Shown piece by piece: positions 35,288 through 44,783 of a stretch of DNA of 64,000 bases (positions within the stretch are counted from its first letter, which is position 1; the number at the start of each line of letters is the position of its first letter). This stretch comes from Lunatibacter salilacus (GTDB lineage Bacteria > Bacteroidota > Bacteroidia > Cytophagales > Cyclobacteriaceae): the NCBI RefSeq assembly GCF_009797935.1, contig NZ_VOLC01000015.1:113968-177967 (forward strand), written 5' to 3'. The notes beneath the pieces were generated by a model that saw only the letters and a program-made list of their open reading frames with translations, did not search any database and was not told where the DNA came from. Both the position numbers and the translations under genes were made by a program.

Positions 35288-36073
35288 ATGAACATCAATC
35301 TAAATGGATATCAGGCCGTAGTGGGAGGGAGCAGTCGCGGATTGGGCTTAGCTGTGGCCAATCAACTGGCAGCTTCAGGTGCACAGATCACCCTAATGGC
35401 CCGAAATGAATCAAAAATGCAGGCGATACAACAGAAATTGCCAACCCCTAATGGTCAGCTGCATGATTATTTGGTAGTGGATTATGCGGATTTCCCCGGT
35501 TTTGAGCGGATAGTCACTGACTTTTTTGAAAGCAAATCAGTGGATATTTTGGTGAACAACACCAATGGACCCGCACCGGGTACGGTATTGCAAAAGGGAA
35601 TTGACGAATACCAACAGGCTTTTGATCTGCTGTTTAAATCGTATCATTTGCTCACGCACCTCCTTCTTCCCCGAATGCATTCAAACGGGTTTGGTCGCAT
35701 CATTAATTTATCTTCCACCTCTGTAAAAGAACCGATACCCAATTTAGCGCTGTCCAATACGATTCGAACGGCCGTTATCAGCTGGGCAAAATCATTGTCA
35801 CGGGAAGTGGCACCTTTTGGGATAACGGTAAATAACATTCTTACCGGTTCCTTTGACACCGAAAGAATCACGGAAATTTTGAAAGCGCAATCTGAACAAA
35901 CAGGAGCTTCTTTGGAAAAATTGACGGAAGAAAAACGGGGTAAAATCCCAGCTGGGAGATTTGGTAAACCTGAGGAGTTTGGCTACCTCATTGCCTTTTT
36001 GGCATCTCCGATGGCGGGTTATATCAATGGTGCCAGTATCCCCATTGACGGGGGGTATTTGACGGCTTTATAA
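35288..36073 (+). CDS. SDR-family oxidoreductase with altered active site
   Basis: 261 residues. Rossmann motif GGSSRGLGLAVANQL at 13-27; LVNNTNGPAPG in place of the usual NNAG; INLSSTSVKEPIPNLALSNTIRTAV where the classic YxxxK would be. Tyr and Lys of the active site are replaced (L..SN..R), a variant seen in one SDR subgroup of uncertain activity. C-terminal PIDGGYL is normal for the family. Divergent from the MarR regulator and probably controlled by it. Confidence 0.92.
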   Translation: MNINLNGYQAVVGGSSRGLGLAVANQLAASGAQITLMARNESKMQAIQQKLPTPNGQLHDYLVVDYADFPGFERIVTDFFESKSVDILVNNTNGPAPGTVLQKGIDEYQQAFDLLFKSYHLLTHLLLPRMHSNGFGRIINLSSTSVKEPIPNLALSNTIRTAVISWAKSLSREVAPFGITVNNILTGSFDTERITEILKAQSEQTGASLEKLTEEKRGKIPAGRFGKPEEFGYLIAFLASPMAGYINGASIPIDGGYLTAL

Positions 36074-36099
36074 ATAGGTGATATTAATAGATACCTGCC

Positions 36100-36195
36100 T
36101 TAGGGACGAAGAGACGAAGAAAGGGGGAGGCATAGGGACGAAGAGAGGGGGAGACTTAGAGATGTCCCTACGTCCCTCAGTCCCTTAGTCCCCAT
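36100..36195. repeat. AGGGAC/GTCCCT-rich low-complexity intergenic stretch
   Basis: Several AGGGACGAAGAG units on the left and GTCCCT/TCCCTTAGTCCCC units on the right; the two halves are roughly inverted and could fold into a hairpin between two convergent genes, possibly as a terminator. Confidence 0.5.
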
Positions 36196-36209
36196 GTACC
36201 TCCGTCAAC

Positions 36210-37217
36210 TCACCCCTCACTCATCATTACCTGTCTAAACCCAATGATCAACTTTTCGATGCTATCACATGCTATTTTTTGTCCCTTTACAAGTGCGACA
36301 AGGTGGAATGGATTCGACTCTATATCGATCTTGATGGGGGTTGTGTGTATTGGTAAACTCGATTTTTCCAGGGCAGCAACAACCCAGGGAACAAGATCGC
36401 TTGGACCACTAATATTAAGAGGCTGAGAGGAAATCTTTGGTTTGATTTTACCAGATTTCTGATCAAAATATAACCTTTCATTTGGCAGCAAAGTATCTAA
36501 TTTCCCTTGGATAACAAGGTCTTCCGGTAGCCCGGAAATAATCGGATGACCGCAGGGCATCAGTAGGAGCTTATCTGCTGATTCCAATGCAATTTCCAGG
36601 TCATGTGTCACTACCAAAACGGCTTTTTTCTCCTGCTGAGCAATTTGGCGCAATAGAAACATGATTTCATGTCGATTGACCAAATCGAGGTGCGCTGTTG
36701 GTTCATCCAAAAGCAGTATTTCTCCATCCTGAGCCAATGCCCTCGCAATCATTACCTTTTGCAACTGACCGTCACTGAGCTCATAAGTTGGGAAATCACG
36801 GAGGTATCCTGTTTTGGTCGCCTTGATAGCTTCATTGATTTTGGACAAATCTTTTTCCCCCAGCCGGCCCATCCAGCCTGTGTGCGGAATTCTTCCCAGT
36901 GCTATTAAATCTCCCGCCTTCAGATTGCCTACCTGTAAGCGGTCTGTCAATACGACGGATAATTTTTTCGATAATTCTTCTTTTGAATAGGCATCGACTT
37001 CTTTCCCGCAAATCCGCATTTCACCGGACAAAGGAGGTAATGTTCCCATTATGGTGCGTAGGAGGGTGGATTTTCCAACTCCGTTTGGTCCCAACAGGCA
37101 GGTCAATTCACCAGCTTGTATCTCAAAGCTAATCGCATTGGCCACCTCATGGATTTCCTTTCTATTCCGGTAGCCAAGGCTAAGGTTTTTTCCGACAAGT
37201 GGGGTAGGCGTTTTCAT
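36210..37217 (-). CDS. Cobalamin/iron-type ABC transporter ATPase (BtuD-like)
   Basis: 335 residues. Walker A GPNGVGKST near 43, signature LSDGQLQKVMIARA (Gly to Asp in the usual LSGGQ), Walker B ILLLDEPT and H-loop VVTHD. About 75 extra residues at the C-terminus (KISSQPLN onward) are longer than in standard FecE/BtuD and end in a helical region of unknown role. Six bases separate it from the permease gene. With the riboswitch-controlled receptor nearby, cobalamin is the likely substrate. Confidence 0.9.
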   Translation of the reverse strand: MKTPTPLVGKNLSLGYRNRKEIHEVANAISFEIQAGELTCLLGPNGVGKSTLLRTIMGTLPPLSGEMRICGKEVDAYSKEELSKKLSVVLTDRLQVGNLKAGDLIALGRIPHTGWMGRLGEKDLSKINEAIKATKTGYLRDFPTYELSDGQLQKVMIARALAQDGEILLLDEPTAHLDLVNRHEIMFLLRQIAQQEKKAVLVVTHDLEIALESADKLLLMPCGHPIISGLPEDLVIQGKLDTLLPNERLYFDQKSGKIKPKISSQPLNISGPSDLVPWVVAALEKSSLPIHTTPIKIDIESNPFHLVALVKGQKIACDSIEKLIIGFRQVMMSEG

Positions 37218-37223
37218 ATTGGG

Positions 37224-38258
37224 TTAAAATTCCTTGCTGAAATTTCTTCTTAAAATCAACCAGATGACAACCGGAGCACCGAAAAGAGAGGTAATGGCAT
37301 TTATCGGCAAAGTTTGCGCCGATCCAGGAAGCTGACTGATCGTATCACATAAAAGCATGACGATAGCACCTAAAATGGCCGATCCTGGAAAAAGTAACCT
37401 ATGGTCACTTGTCTTTAGTATCATCCTCGCGATGTGAGGCACAGCAATACCGATAAAGGCAATCGGTCCGCAAAATGCAGTCGCACAGCCTGTTAATATT
37501 CCCGTACTGATGATCATGATCCAACGAAGTCGGGAAATATTGACACCCATACTTTGGGCATAATTTTCACCCAACAACATGGCATTATATGATTTGGCCA
37601 AGTACATTGCTGGGGAAACACCTATCAACGTGGCAACGAAAAATACAGCTAATTGATTCCAGCCCGTACTACCCAAGCTGCCCATAGACCATACCGTAAA
37701 CAGTTTGAGTTGTTCGGCTTGGCTAAAAAAGGATATTACAGAAATGATTGCGGCCGCCAAGCTGCCAAACATAAGGCCGATGATCAATAAGGTCATACTA
37801 TCCCGAACCCTCCATGCGGCTAGGCTCATCAAAAGTAAAACGGCCATAGAACCTGAGGTTGCGGCCAAGAACAGCATCCATGCATTGCCGAATATTCCCG
37901 GAATTAGGGTACCAACAGCCGCTCCCGCCATGAGCCAAATGGCTACACCCAAACCTGCACCCGAACTGATGCCCAGTACAAAGGGTCCAGCCAATGGATT
38001 TCTGAAATAGGTCTGCATTTGAAGGCCACTTACAGATAGGGAGATTCCAACAAGAATGGCTGTTAGGGATTTGGGTAATCGATATTCCAAAAAGATGATT
38101 TCCCAAGAAGATTTACTGAATTCGTTGCCCAGGATTCTGCTGACTATTTCAGTAAATGGTATAGCAACCGAGCCCAGTCCTAGATTCAGAACCCAGACTA
38201 GTAGGCACCCTATCCCGGAAAGCAGGAAGTACAATGATGGAGTAAACTTATTTTTCAT
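37224..38258 (-). CDS. FecCD-family permease (BtuC-like)
   Basis: 344 residues from the ATG at 38256-38258, which overlaps the end of the binding-protein gene. About ten membrane segments; motifs NPLAGPFVLGISSGAGLG near 90 and GPIAFIGIAVPHIARM near 270 are typical of BtuC/FecCD permeases. Part of a btuF-btuC-btuD order on the minus strand. Moves the vitamin across the inner membrane. Confidence 0.93.
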   Translation of the reverse strand: MKNKFTPSLYFLLSGIGCLLVWVLNLGLGSVAIPFTEIVSRILGNEFSKSSWEIIFLEYRLPKSLTAILVGISLSVSGLQMQTYFRNPLAGPFVLGISSGAGLGVAIWLMAGAAVGTLIPGIFGNAWMLFLAATSGSMAVLLLMSLAAWRVRDSMTLLIIGLMFGSLAAAIISVISFFSQAEQLKLFTVWSMGSLGSTGWNQLAVFFVATLIGVSPAMYLAKSYNAMLLGENYAQSMGVNISRLRWIMIISTGILTGCATAFCGPIAFIGIAVPHIARMILKTSDHRLLFPGSAILGAIVMLLCDTISQLPGSAQTLPINAITSLFGAPVVIWLILRRNFSKEF

Positions 38259-39405
38259 CCATTTGGGTGTAAAAATACAATTCATAATCCGGCAGCAGGT
38301 CCGGGTTAAGGATTTTTATTAGATCAAGCAGCACTAAATCCGGCCGCACATACCCCAGTTCAAAATAAAGCAGTCCTCCTTTTTCACCTTTTCTATGGGT
38401 ATAAGTGAATACCTGCTGATTACGGAATGCGTCAAATGCCAAATACCTTTGATCCGCATTTGCCATGGCCGACAGGTTGGCGAAGTCAGCCGCACCTATC
38501 CAATAGTCGGCATTTTGCGCCTGATCAAGGACATATTCATAGCTTAATGTCAAACTGCCAGTCCCATCCAAATCATGGAAAATATATTGACCACCAGCCG
38601 CCTCCAACAGGGCTGCGGCCCAGGATTTGTTTCCAGGTGCATACCAGATGTCCTGATACAGTACTCCTGACAACACAGTTGGCTTTTTGATTAGTTCTTG
38701 ATTTTGAATAAGTGCTCCGGCAGCCTCAAAAGCACTGGAAATAGAATCGAATACAACCGTTGCCTCATCCAGTTCCCCCATCAGGGCACCTGAAAACTTA
38801 ATCCATTCGGCCCTCCCCAAGGGAGTTTCTTCCACATAGTCTCCGTTAATGACCGCGGGTATTCCTGCTCTCCTGTATAAGTCTAACTGATCCAGATCAT
38901 TTCCCAAGGTGGAAAGCATGATCAGATCCGGGTCCAGTTCCACCACCTTTTCAAGGTTGGACGTAGGACCGCTACCCAAGTCCGACACTTCTCCAGCGTT
39001 GATCCTTTTTCGAACGGATTCTGAGGAGATCAAATCCAAATTCGGAAAGCCCGACAAGTAATCTGAGACACCCAATAAGTCTAAGTGTGGAACTTGGGTG
39101 GTGGAGGTCAGTACCACTCTATTTAGAGGTAAATGAATGACGGCATCAAATTCAGTTGTGTCCAAAGAGGGATCCTGTTCTGCAAGGACTAGGTACCGAA
39201 AGGAGTTTTCAGCATTTGGAAACGGGGCTAATACTTCCACCAAAAAATTTTTGCCGGATTTTTTTAGTGTAAAACCTCTAGCGTGCATCAAATCAATTTC
39301 TTCCCATTGAATCTCCGCCTCATGAGAATTGCCTGACGGGGTACAGGTCCACAGCAAACAGGGAGAAAGAGCAAAAATTAAGCGTGATTTTAAGAAAACA
39401 TTCAT
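38248..39405 (-). CDS. ABC transporter substrate-binding lipoprotein (BtuF-like)
   Basis: 385 residues from the ATG at 39403-39405, giving a signal peptide with a lipobox-like LLWTC. Periplasmic-binding fold type III: AVIHLPLNRVVLTSTTQVPHLDLLG at the first lobe, EKVVELDPDLIMLS, RAGIPAVINGDYVEETPLGRAEWIKF, and a second lobe with DYWIGAAD. It delivers the ligand to the permease. Distinct subgroup of BtuF-like proteins common in Bacteroidota. Confidence 0.88.
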   Translation of the reverse strand: MNVFLKSRLIFALSPCLLWTCTPSGNSHEAEIQWEEIDLMHARGFTLKKSGKNFLVEVLAPFPNAENSFRYLVLAEQDPSLDTTEFDAVIHLPLNRVVLTSTTQVPHLDLLGVSDYLSGFPNLDLISSESVRKRINAGEVSDLGSGPTSNLEKVVELDPDLIMLSTLGNDLDQLDLYRRAGIPAVINGDYVEETPLGRAEWIKFSGALMGELDEATVVFDSISSAFEAAGALIQNQELIKKPTVLSGVLYQDIWYAPGNKSWAAALLEAAGGQYIFHDLDGTGSLTLSYEYVLDQAQNADYWIGAADFANLSAMANADQRYLAFDAFRNQQVFTYTHRKGEKGGLLYFELGYVRPDLVLLDLIKILNPDLLPDYELYFYTQMDEK

Positions 39406-39428
39406 CAATGGAGAAACTAAATTCGCAT

Positions 39429-39459
39429 CAAAATAAACCATTGTTGAAGCGATATCCAA
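39429..39459 (-). promoter_or_regulatory. Putative promoter for btuFCD operon
   Basis: On the minus strand: TTG (39457-39459), 20-bp spacer, then TTATTTTG (39429-39436), a 7-of-8 match to TAnnTTTG. The predicted start of RNA is ~17 bp before the ATG, so no riboswitch fits in this leader. Confidence 0.5.
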
Positions 39460-39502
39460 AAAATTATTTTTGGCAGAAGATTTTAAACCGTCCGTTTTTG
39501 CG

Positions 39503-39510
39503 TATGTTTG
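39503..39510 (+). promoter_or_regulatory. Putative -7 element for riboswitch-receptor transcript
   Basis: TATGTTTG, full match to TAnnTTTG; transcription would begin near 39517, exactly at the 5' edge of the riboswitch. A -33 TTG is not clear. Confidence 0.6.
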
Positions 39511-39518
39511 TTCCGAAG

Positions 39519-39705
39519 ATTGGTTCCCAAACCTATTTCTAGGACCTTGGGATTAATAGGGAATTCGGTTAAAAACCGAAGCTGTCCCCGCAACTGTAAC
39601 CCTAATCGGTATTGCCGATTGGTAATTTGCTCTTACATCGCCATTGTTCCCTCAAAAAGGAACGAGAAGGCCGGCAAATTCAGGGAAGCCAGGAGACCTG
39701 CCATT
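39519..39705 (+). ncRNA. Cobalamin riboswitch
   Basis: Shows the conserved adenosylcobalamin aptamer parts in order: a 5' stem, TAGGGAATTCGGTT, AAAACCGAAGCTG, CCCCGCAACTGTAA (39587-39600), a variable arm, and the closing GCCAGGAGACCTGCC (39688-39702). Located on the plus strand upstream of the TonB receptor; it should switch off receptor expression when cobalamin is plentiful. Confidence 0.95.
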
Positions 39706-39920
39706 TTCAATAGTGTTCAACGCGTTCGGGTGAAAGGCTTAGAAAGAATTTAATATTACGCAATTTTCAAGGAATTTCGGTTGGTTTTAAGGGGACTTCA
39801 TCTCTTGAACGTCTAATCTTTTTGCTTTGGTGACACGTTGCGTGTATTGGATTTTCTCAATCTACGAATCAAATGCGTTGGACAAAGTTCATACAAGTTC
39901 TAAGTGTAGGTTGAAAAATT

Positions 39921-41804
39921 TTGGTCGGTTTAATAATTGCTATATTATTTAGTTGGTTTCCCCTTGGTGCTGATCGTGGGGTTAACCTTTCTGATACCTT
40001 GGAGTTGGGCATTGTAGACGTGTACGGTGACTCCTTGGGGAAATATGCCATGGGCCAATACATCCTTAGGTTCGGAAAAGAATCTTTGGAGGAGTTTGGC
40101 GGGCAGTCCTTGGGGGACTTTTTGCAGGCTAGATCGGGATTGTTTTTGCGGCAATATGGTCCGGGCATGGTCGCGTCACTCACTATGCGCGGAACATCTG
40201 CGGGGCACAATGCGGTTTTCTGGAATGGTCTGCCCATCAACAGTCCTTCCTTGGGACAAATGGATTTTTCGATTTTGCCGGTAGGGGGGTTCGATCTCGC
40301 CCAGGTACATTTCGGTGGGAGTGGGGCCTTGTATGGGACAGATGCCATAGGCGGTTCTATTCATTTAAGCAACGAGTTAGCATTTAATCAAGGCCTTTCT
40401 TTTAATACCAGTAATCGTTTTGGGAGCTTCGGTGCTTTCCACAATCAAGTTCAGGGAACTTATTCGACAGCCGGATTCTCATCCAAAACCCAAGTGTACA
40501 GGCAGCAGGCTACCAATAATTTTCCTTTCACCAATTTAGCCAAAATTGGCACTCCAGAGGAACGGCAGGATCATGCGGCTGTTTTTCAGTGGGGTGCGGT
40601 TCAGGACCTGGCATGGAACCTTTCTTCCCAAACCCAAGTCAGTACATCTCTCTGGTGGAATTCCAATGACCGACAAATACAGCCGGTTATGGGTAGCAAT
40701 AACCGGGATTTGCAGCTAGACCGGAATCTCCGTTGGGTGGCAGATCTGCATCATTTTGAGAATAGCCGTGTCTGGAATCTAAAGACGGGAGTAGTGTGGG
40801 ATAAGCAATTGTTTAATGAACAGGCGGACAACCGTACGAGTCAATTTTTTCTGGCTGGAGAGTTGGATTGGGAAATATCCAAAATGCTGCAGTCCAAATC
40901 AGGTGTCCGACTTACTGATGTCAGAGGCAACCTGAGTACGTTTTCGGAGAATGACTTTCGGGTAGAGCTCTATCAATCCACAAATATAAGACCAACGGAA
41001 AAGTTGGGGTTTTCGTTGAATCTCCGCCAATTGGTATACTCTGGAAACTTTGCCCCATTTACGCCTAGTTTGGGAATGGAATACACGGTTTTTGAGCATG
41101 AGCAGCATAAAATTTCAGGATCAGCCGCACTTTCAAGGAGTTTCAAAGTCCCCTCGTTGAATGATCGGTTCTGGATTCCCGGTGGAAATCCGGCGCTTCT
41201 TCCAGAGAGGAGCCTAAGTGGAGAAATTGGGATGGGCTATTTGTATAATATGAAGAACCGGAAGTTCAATGCCAAGGTGACCTATTACCGTATGGCCGTC
41301 GACCAATGGATCGTTTGGATGCCGCAACCCAGCTATTGGGCACCCCAAAACATACAGGAGGTCAACAACCAAGGCTTGGAAGTGTTTTTGGATTCTGACA
41401 TTCCCCTTTCTTTTGGGGTATTGCAACTCACAGCTAATCATGCTTGGAATGCAACACAAATTATTAAGACTGGGGATTCAAGTCGGGCAAACAATGGAAA
41501 CCAACTTCCCTACACCCCTGCACATAAAAGCCAAGCCACCGCACGCATAAAAAATAAATCCATGGGGTATTTCATCAACACACATCGGGTAGGAACACGA
41601 TATATCAGCATGGACAACCAAACTAGCTTGAGTCCTTATCTCCTCGTGGACATTGGGATAGACAGGAAGTGGTCTCTGGGAAAAAACCTGCGTGGATCGA
41701 TGGGATTTCAAGTCAATAACATCGGGAACACTGAATACGAAGTGTTGAGGCTTAGACCCATGCCGGGAAGAAATTTTCAATTTAATCTAACTATATCTCA
41801 ATGA
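39921..41804 (+). CDS. btuB: TonB-dependent receptor, cobalamin type (BtuB-like); start disrupted
   Basis: 627 residues if begun at the TTG 39921. The plug domain contains LGDFLQARSGLFLRQYGPG and SLTMRGTSAGHNAVFWNG, then GSGALYGTDAIGGSIH; the barrel ends in a typical NLTISQ with a near-terminal aromatic. In the same frame an ATG at 39873 would give MRWTKFIQVLSVG, a TGA (39912-39914), then KILVGLIIAILFSWFPLGA, which together look like one signal peptide split by a stop. Thus the gene may be nonfunctional, restart at TTG, or contain a sequencing error (TGG to TGA). Controlled by the upstream riboswitch. Confidence 0.85.
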   Translation: MVGLIIAILFSWFPLGADRGVNLSDTLELGIVDVYGDSLGKYAMGQYILRFGKESLEEFGGQSLGDFLQARSGLFLRQYGPGMVASLTMRGTSAGHNAVFWNGLPINSPSLGQMDFSILPVGGFDLAQVHFGGSGALYGTDAIGGSIHLSNELAFNQGLSFNTSNRFGSFGAFHNQVQGTYSTAGFSSKTQVYRQQATNNFPFTNLAKIGTPEERQDHAAVFQWGAVQDLAWNLSSQTQVSTSLWWNSNDRQIQPVMGSNNRDLQLDRNLRWVADLHHFENSRVWNLKTGVVWDKQLFNEQADNRTSQFFLAGELDWEISKMLQSKSGVRLTDVRGNLSTFSENDFRVELYQSTNIRPTEKLGFSLNLRQLVYSGNFAPFTPSLGMEYTVFEHEQHKISGSAALSRSFKVPSLNDRFWIPGGNPALLPERSLSGEIGMGYLYNMKNRKFNAKVTYYRMAVDQWIVWMPQPSYWAPQNIQEVNNQGLEVFLDSDIPLSFGVLQLTANHAWNATQIIKTGDSSRANNGNQLPYTPAHKSQATARIKNKSMGYFINTHRVGTRYISMDNQTSLSPYLLVDIGIDRKWSLGKNLRGSMGFQVNNIGNTEYEVLRLRPMPGRNFQFNLTISQ

Positions 41805-42862
41805 AATCAATTAAATTTTATCAGTATCTTTTTGTTAGTTTCCTTCTTGTCACTACCCTTTCCTGTATCTCCGATCCGATAGAAATTCCCTTGGGTGAAT
41901 ATGAAGGAGGCGTTTTGATCATTAATGAAGGGGCGTTCGGTGCCAATGACGGAGAAGTTTATCACTATGACCGGGAAGGACACGGAATTACTTCGAACGT
42001 TTTTGAGCGTGTCAATTCCAGACCTTTTGCCGGTGTCATCCAGCACCTAGCACATCATGAATCCTATTTTTATTTGGTTGCCAATACAGGTAAAGTGGAA
42101 ATCGTGAACGACGCTGACTTTGTAAGTGTCGGTGCCATCACTAGTGATCAATTGGTTATTCCCAGAGCAATAGCCGTTGCCGGCCAAAAGCTATTTATCA
42201 GTGATTATGGTCCATACGATGACCAATGGAATAATCCAGATTCTTTTATCGCCGTAGTGGAGGGCAAAGAAGGAGGTGGAGTTTCCAAGACCATTCCTGT
42301 TCCCAGCCAGCCTGAAGGGCTTTTCGTAGTAGGAGATAGACTTTTGGTGGCCTGTACCGGAGGAAAAGAAGTAGTTGTAGTTGATACTCAAACAGAGGAA
42401 GTAGTCACCAATTTGCCGCTGCCTGAAGGGTCTCCATATTCCTTTTTTAATTACAATGGGAAGTTATATCTATATGCCAGAAGTGCTACCCATGTGTACT
42501 TTTACCAGCTAAATCCCAGCAGTTTTGCAATTACCGACGTAATCGATATCCCAGTCGCAAACTCCATTTATAATGGAAATTTTGCCTTGGGTGAAAATGG
42601 AAACGTGTATATCATCCAAACTGGCGGAAGCACAGATAAGATTGTGGTAGTATCTTTATCTACACGCGAGATCTTGGATGATAATCTGTATCAGGGGTCA
42701 AATTTCTATGGAGTCGGATACGATTCATCGACCAAGAACTTGTACATTGGTGATAATGCAGGCTGGCAGTCCAATGGTGAGGTGTTGGTAGTCAATGAGG
42801 AGGGTTCTTTGCAGCGAACCTTGGAAGTAGGAAAGGGACCCTCCGGATTTCTGTTCCGTTAA
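41801..42862 (+). CDS. YncE/DUF5074-type surface lipoprotein, cobalamin operon
   Basis: 353 residues. Signal peptide with lipobox TLSC (MKSIKFYQYLFVSFLLVTTLSC). A beta-propeller of repeats such as GDRLLVACTGGKEVVVVDTQTEEVV and NLYIGDNAGWQSNGEVLVV. The ATG overlaps the receptor TGA by two bases, so it is coupled to it and under the same riboswitch. Homologues often sit next to BtuB in Bacteroidota and may be an accessory on the cell surface; the exact role is unproven. Confidence 0.88.
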   Translation: MKSIKFYQYLFVSFLLVTTLSCISDPIEIPLGEYEGGVLIINEGAFGANDGEVYHYDREGHGITSNVFERVNSRPFAGVIQHLAHHESYFYLVANTGKVEIVNDADFVSVGAITSDQLVIPRAIAVAGQKLFISDYGPYDDQWNNPDSFIAVVEGKEGGGVSKTIPVPSQPEGLFVVGDRLLVACTGGKEVVVVDTQTEEVVTNLPLPEGSPYSFFNYNGKLYLYARSATHVYFYQLNPSSFAITDVIDIPVANSIYNGNFALGENGNVYIIQTGGSTDKIVVVSLSTREILDDNLYQGSNFYGVGYDSSTKNLYIGDNAGWQSNGEVLVVNEEGSLQRTLEVGKGPSGFLFR

Positions 42863-42889
42863 GTCCCTTGAGTTTCTGAATATAGTATT

Positions 42890-43495
42890 CTAATGAAAGA
42901 TAAATCCCAGCTTCACACTCATACTCCGAAGGATGATTTCGTCTTTGCGGATAGAGTGCCAATGGTCAGGATTGGAAGGGGACGGAAAATCCAACCAAGG
43001 ATCATTTATGGGACTGCCTACAAAGTAGGTGGTTCCCTGTCTTTTGTAACCCAAGCTAAAGATCATAGTAGATGATTCTCTTTTTCTAAATTGAAATCCT
43101 ACAGTAGGATGGACCATTAGGCCTCCTTCAAACCAAGAATGCTGACCCCATTCGGAAATTATTTTCCTTTCCAATATCATGGAGCCATAGCCCAAATCAA
43201 ACCCTGCGAACAGAGACACCTTGTTTTCTGGTCGCAGGGTACCCCTCCATCCCATGCCGAAAGGGACTATCTTTGCGCCTGGATATCGGTCAAAGCCGAC
43301 TAGAAAACCAAAATCATGGTTCTGGTTAATCCGAACTCCGTGAAGAGTTTGTAGACTGAAATTGACTCTATCTCCATCTTCTACCTGTCCAATTAGCACT
43401 CCTACCTCTGAGTGATTTACATAAGGGAGATTTTGCCCAAAGGAGGTGAAAATAGTAATCAGCGATAGCAAAAGGGCTGTAGAAAGCTGCTTCAT
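42890..43495 (-). CDS. Outer-membrane beta-barrel-like protein of unknown function
   Basis: 201 residues from the ATG at 43493-43495. Signal peptide MKQLSTALLLSLITIFTSFGQ, then alternating beta strands (GVRINQNHDFGFLVGFDRYP, KVSLFAGFDLGYGSM) ending KLGFIFH with a terminal aromatic/hydrophobic strand, as outer-membrane barrels do. No family named. 10 bp after the LVIVD lipoprotein gene on the same strand. Confidence 0.75.
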   Translation of the reverse strand: MKQLSTALLLSLITIFTSFGQNLPYVNHSEVGVLIGQVEDGDRVNFSLQTLHGVRINQNHDFGFLVGFDRYPGAKIVPFGMGWRGTLRPENKVSLFAGFDLGYGSMILERKIISEWGQHSWFEGGLMVHPTVGFQFRKRESSTMIFSLGYKRQGTTYFVGSPINDPWLDFPSPSNPDHWHSIRKDEIILRSMSVKLGFIFH

Positions 43496-43505
43496 CCTTA
43501 AGGGA

Positions 43506-44783
43506 TTATTGAAAGCCAACAGTGATACAGCTCAATTTTTCCAGTTTATCTTTCTGGGTATAATTAAACTGACAGACACCATCAGGTCCTATCACAATAA
43601 GTGACTTGGGACCGGGGATGATATCGACAGATCGAAAATCGTCAATATGCTCTACAGGCAGGATATTCATGACATTGGTGACATCGTAGCTTTTCAGACC
43701 AAATTTACCTTCGGCTAGGTAAAGGTGCTCGCCGGAAAGACCCAGGCCGTGTGGGTTTTCCATCGGATAGGATTTAAGGAGCTTTGGATTGTAGGGGTCT
43801 TGAATGTCCAAAATTTGCAATTGGTCCACACCCATACGGCAGGTTACTCCAGACCTTAAGGTAACAAAAGCATACTTTTCATTGACCACCACGGGATCGC
43901 AGGCGGTGACATGCTGGTAGTTGGACATCTGTGTCGGGGAGGCAGGGTCACTAGCATCATAGATGTACATGCCTGTCATAGAGCCGATAAATAGTTTGTT
44001 GTCAAAAGGGAAAATGGTCTCAATACCCCATCCTAGAGAAACATCAGTAACAAAATTCGGGTCAGCGGGAGTGTTTACATCAAATACCCTAAGCTTGCGG
44101 TCATCTACGGCATACAAGTGGTTGTTTAGTAGGGTAAATCTAGCCATGGATCCTCCCTGACCATAACTTTGTGCCCCTGAAAAACTCGCACCGGCATTTG
44201 CGAAGGTGGTAAAGGCCATCATGTCTGTCCTCCATGCTGGCCTACCCCAATGGCCGAACATCATATTCGCATCAACGGATGTGACGAGCGTATCTTTATA
44301 GGTGACGATAGTTCCCGTTTCCTCGTTGGAATAGATATTTGGAAATACGTCGGTTTCCCTTTTTATCAATTTAATATCTCTGGGATCGGATATGTCAAAA
44401 GCCAATAAATCTACGTAGTTATCAGCATATAAGACGTTGCTGTTGATAGCCAAATCTACGGTGCCTGGAATATTGATAAAATTTAGATTTCTCGGAGAAG
44501 CGGGGTTGGCATTGTCCAAAATGTGGATTCCCTTATCGGGCTCACTGATGAAAAGGTAATCCCCATAAATGTAAATTTTACCTGGACTTTCTAGCTGCTT
44601 GCCGGGTTCAATGACTATATCCGCTTCCCGAAAGGTATTGACCTGGAGAAATACAGGTACCTGTGTTTTGTAGGAATAGGTTGTGACAACCTCGTCTTCA
44701 CATGCTGTAAAGAGAAAAATCAGTGGAAGCAGCGCCCAGACTGCAAGATTCTTCATAAACTGTTGTTGTAAGAATTTTTTCAT
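43506..44783 (-). CDS. LVIVD-repeat lipoprotein
   Basis: 425 residues from the ATG at 44781-44783, giving a signal peptide with lipobox FTAC. Repeats such as GDYLFISEPDKGIHILDNANPASP, SNVLYADNYVDLLAFDISDPRDI and LYLAEGKFGLKSYDVTN are LVIVD motifs that fold into a propeller. Probably on the outer-membrane surface. Forms a unit with the barrel protein gene; role unknown. Its position after the cobalamin genes but on the other strand gives no clear link. Confidence 0.88.
   Translation of the reverse strand: MKKFLQQQFMKNLAVWALLPLIFLFTACEDEVVTTYSYKTQVPVFLQVNTFREADIVIEPGKQLESPGKIYIYGDYLFISEPDKGIHILDNANPASPRNLNFINIPGTVDLAINSNVLYADNYVDLLAFDISDPRDIKLIKRETDVFPNIYSNEETGTIVTYKDTLVTSVDANMMFGHWGRPAWRTDMMAFTTFANAGASFSGAQSYGQGGSMARFTLLNNHLYAVDDRKLRVFDVNTPADPNFVTDVSLGWGIETIFPFDNKLFIGSMTGMYIYDASDPASPTQMSNYQHVTACDPVVVNEKYAFVTLRSGVTCRMGVDQLQILDIQDPYNPKLLKSYPMENPHGLGLSGEHLYLAEGKFGLKSYDVTNVMNILPVEHIDDFRSVDIIPGPKSLIVIGPDGVCQFNYTQKDKLEKLSCITVGFQ

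Noticed and set aside
36074..36209. CRISPR-like repeats
   Set aside because: The AGGGAC units are irregular, without constant spacers; more like low-complexity DNA.
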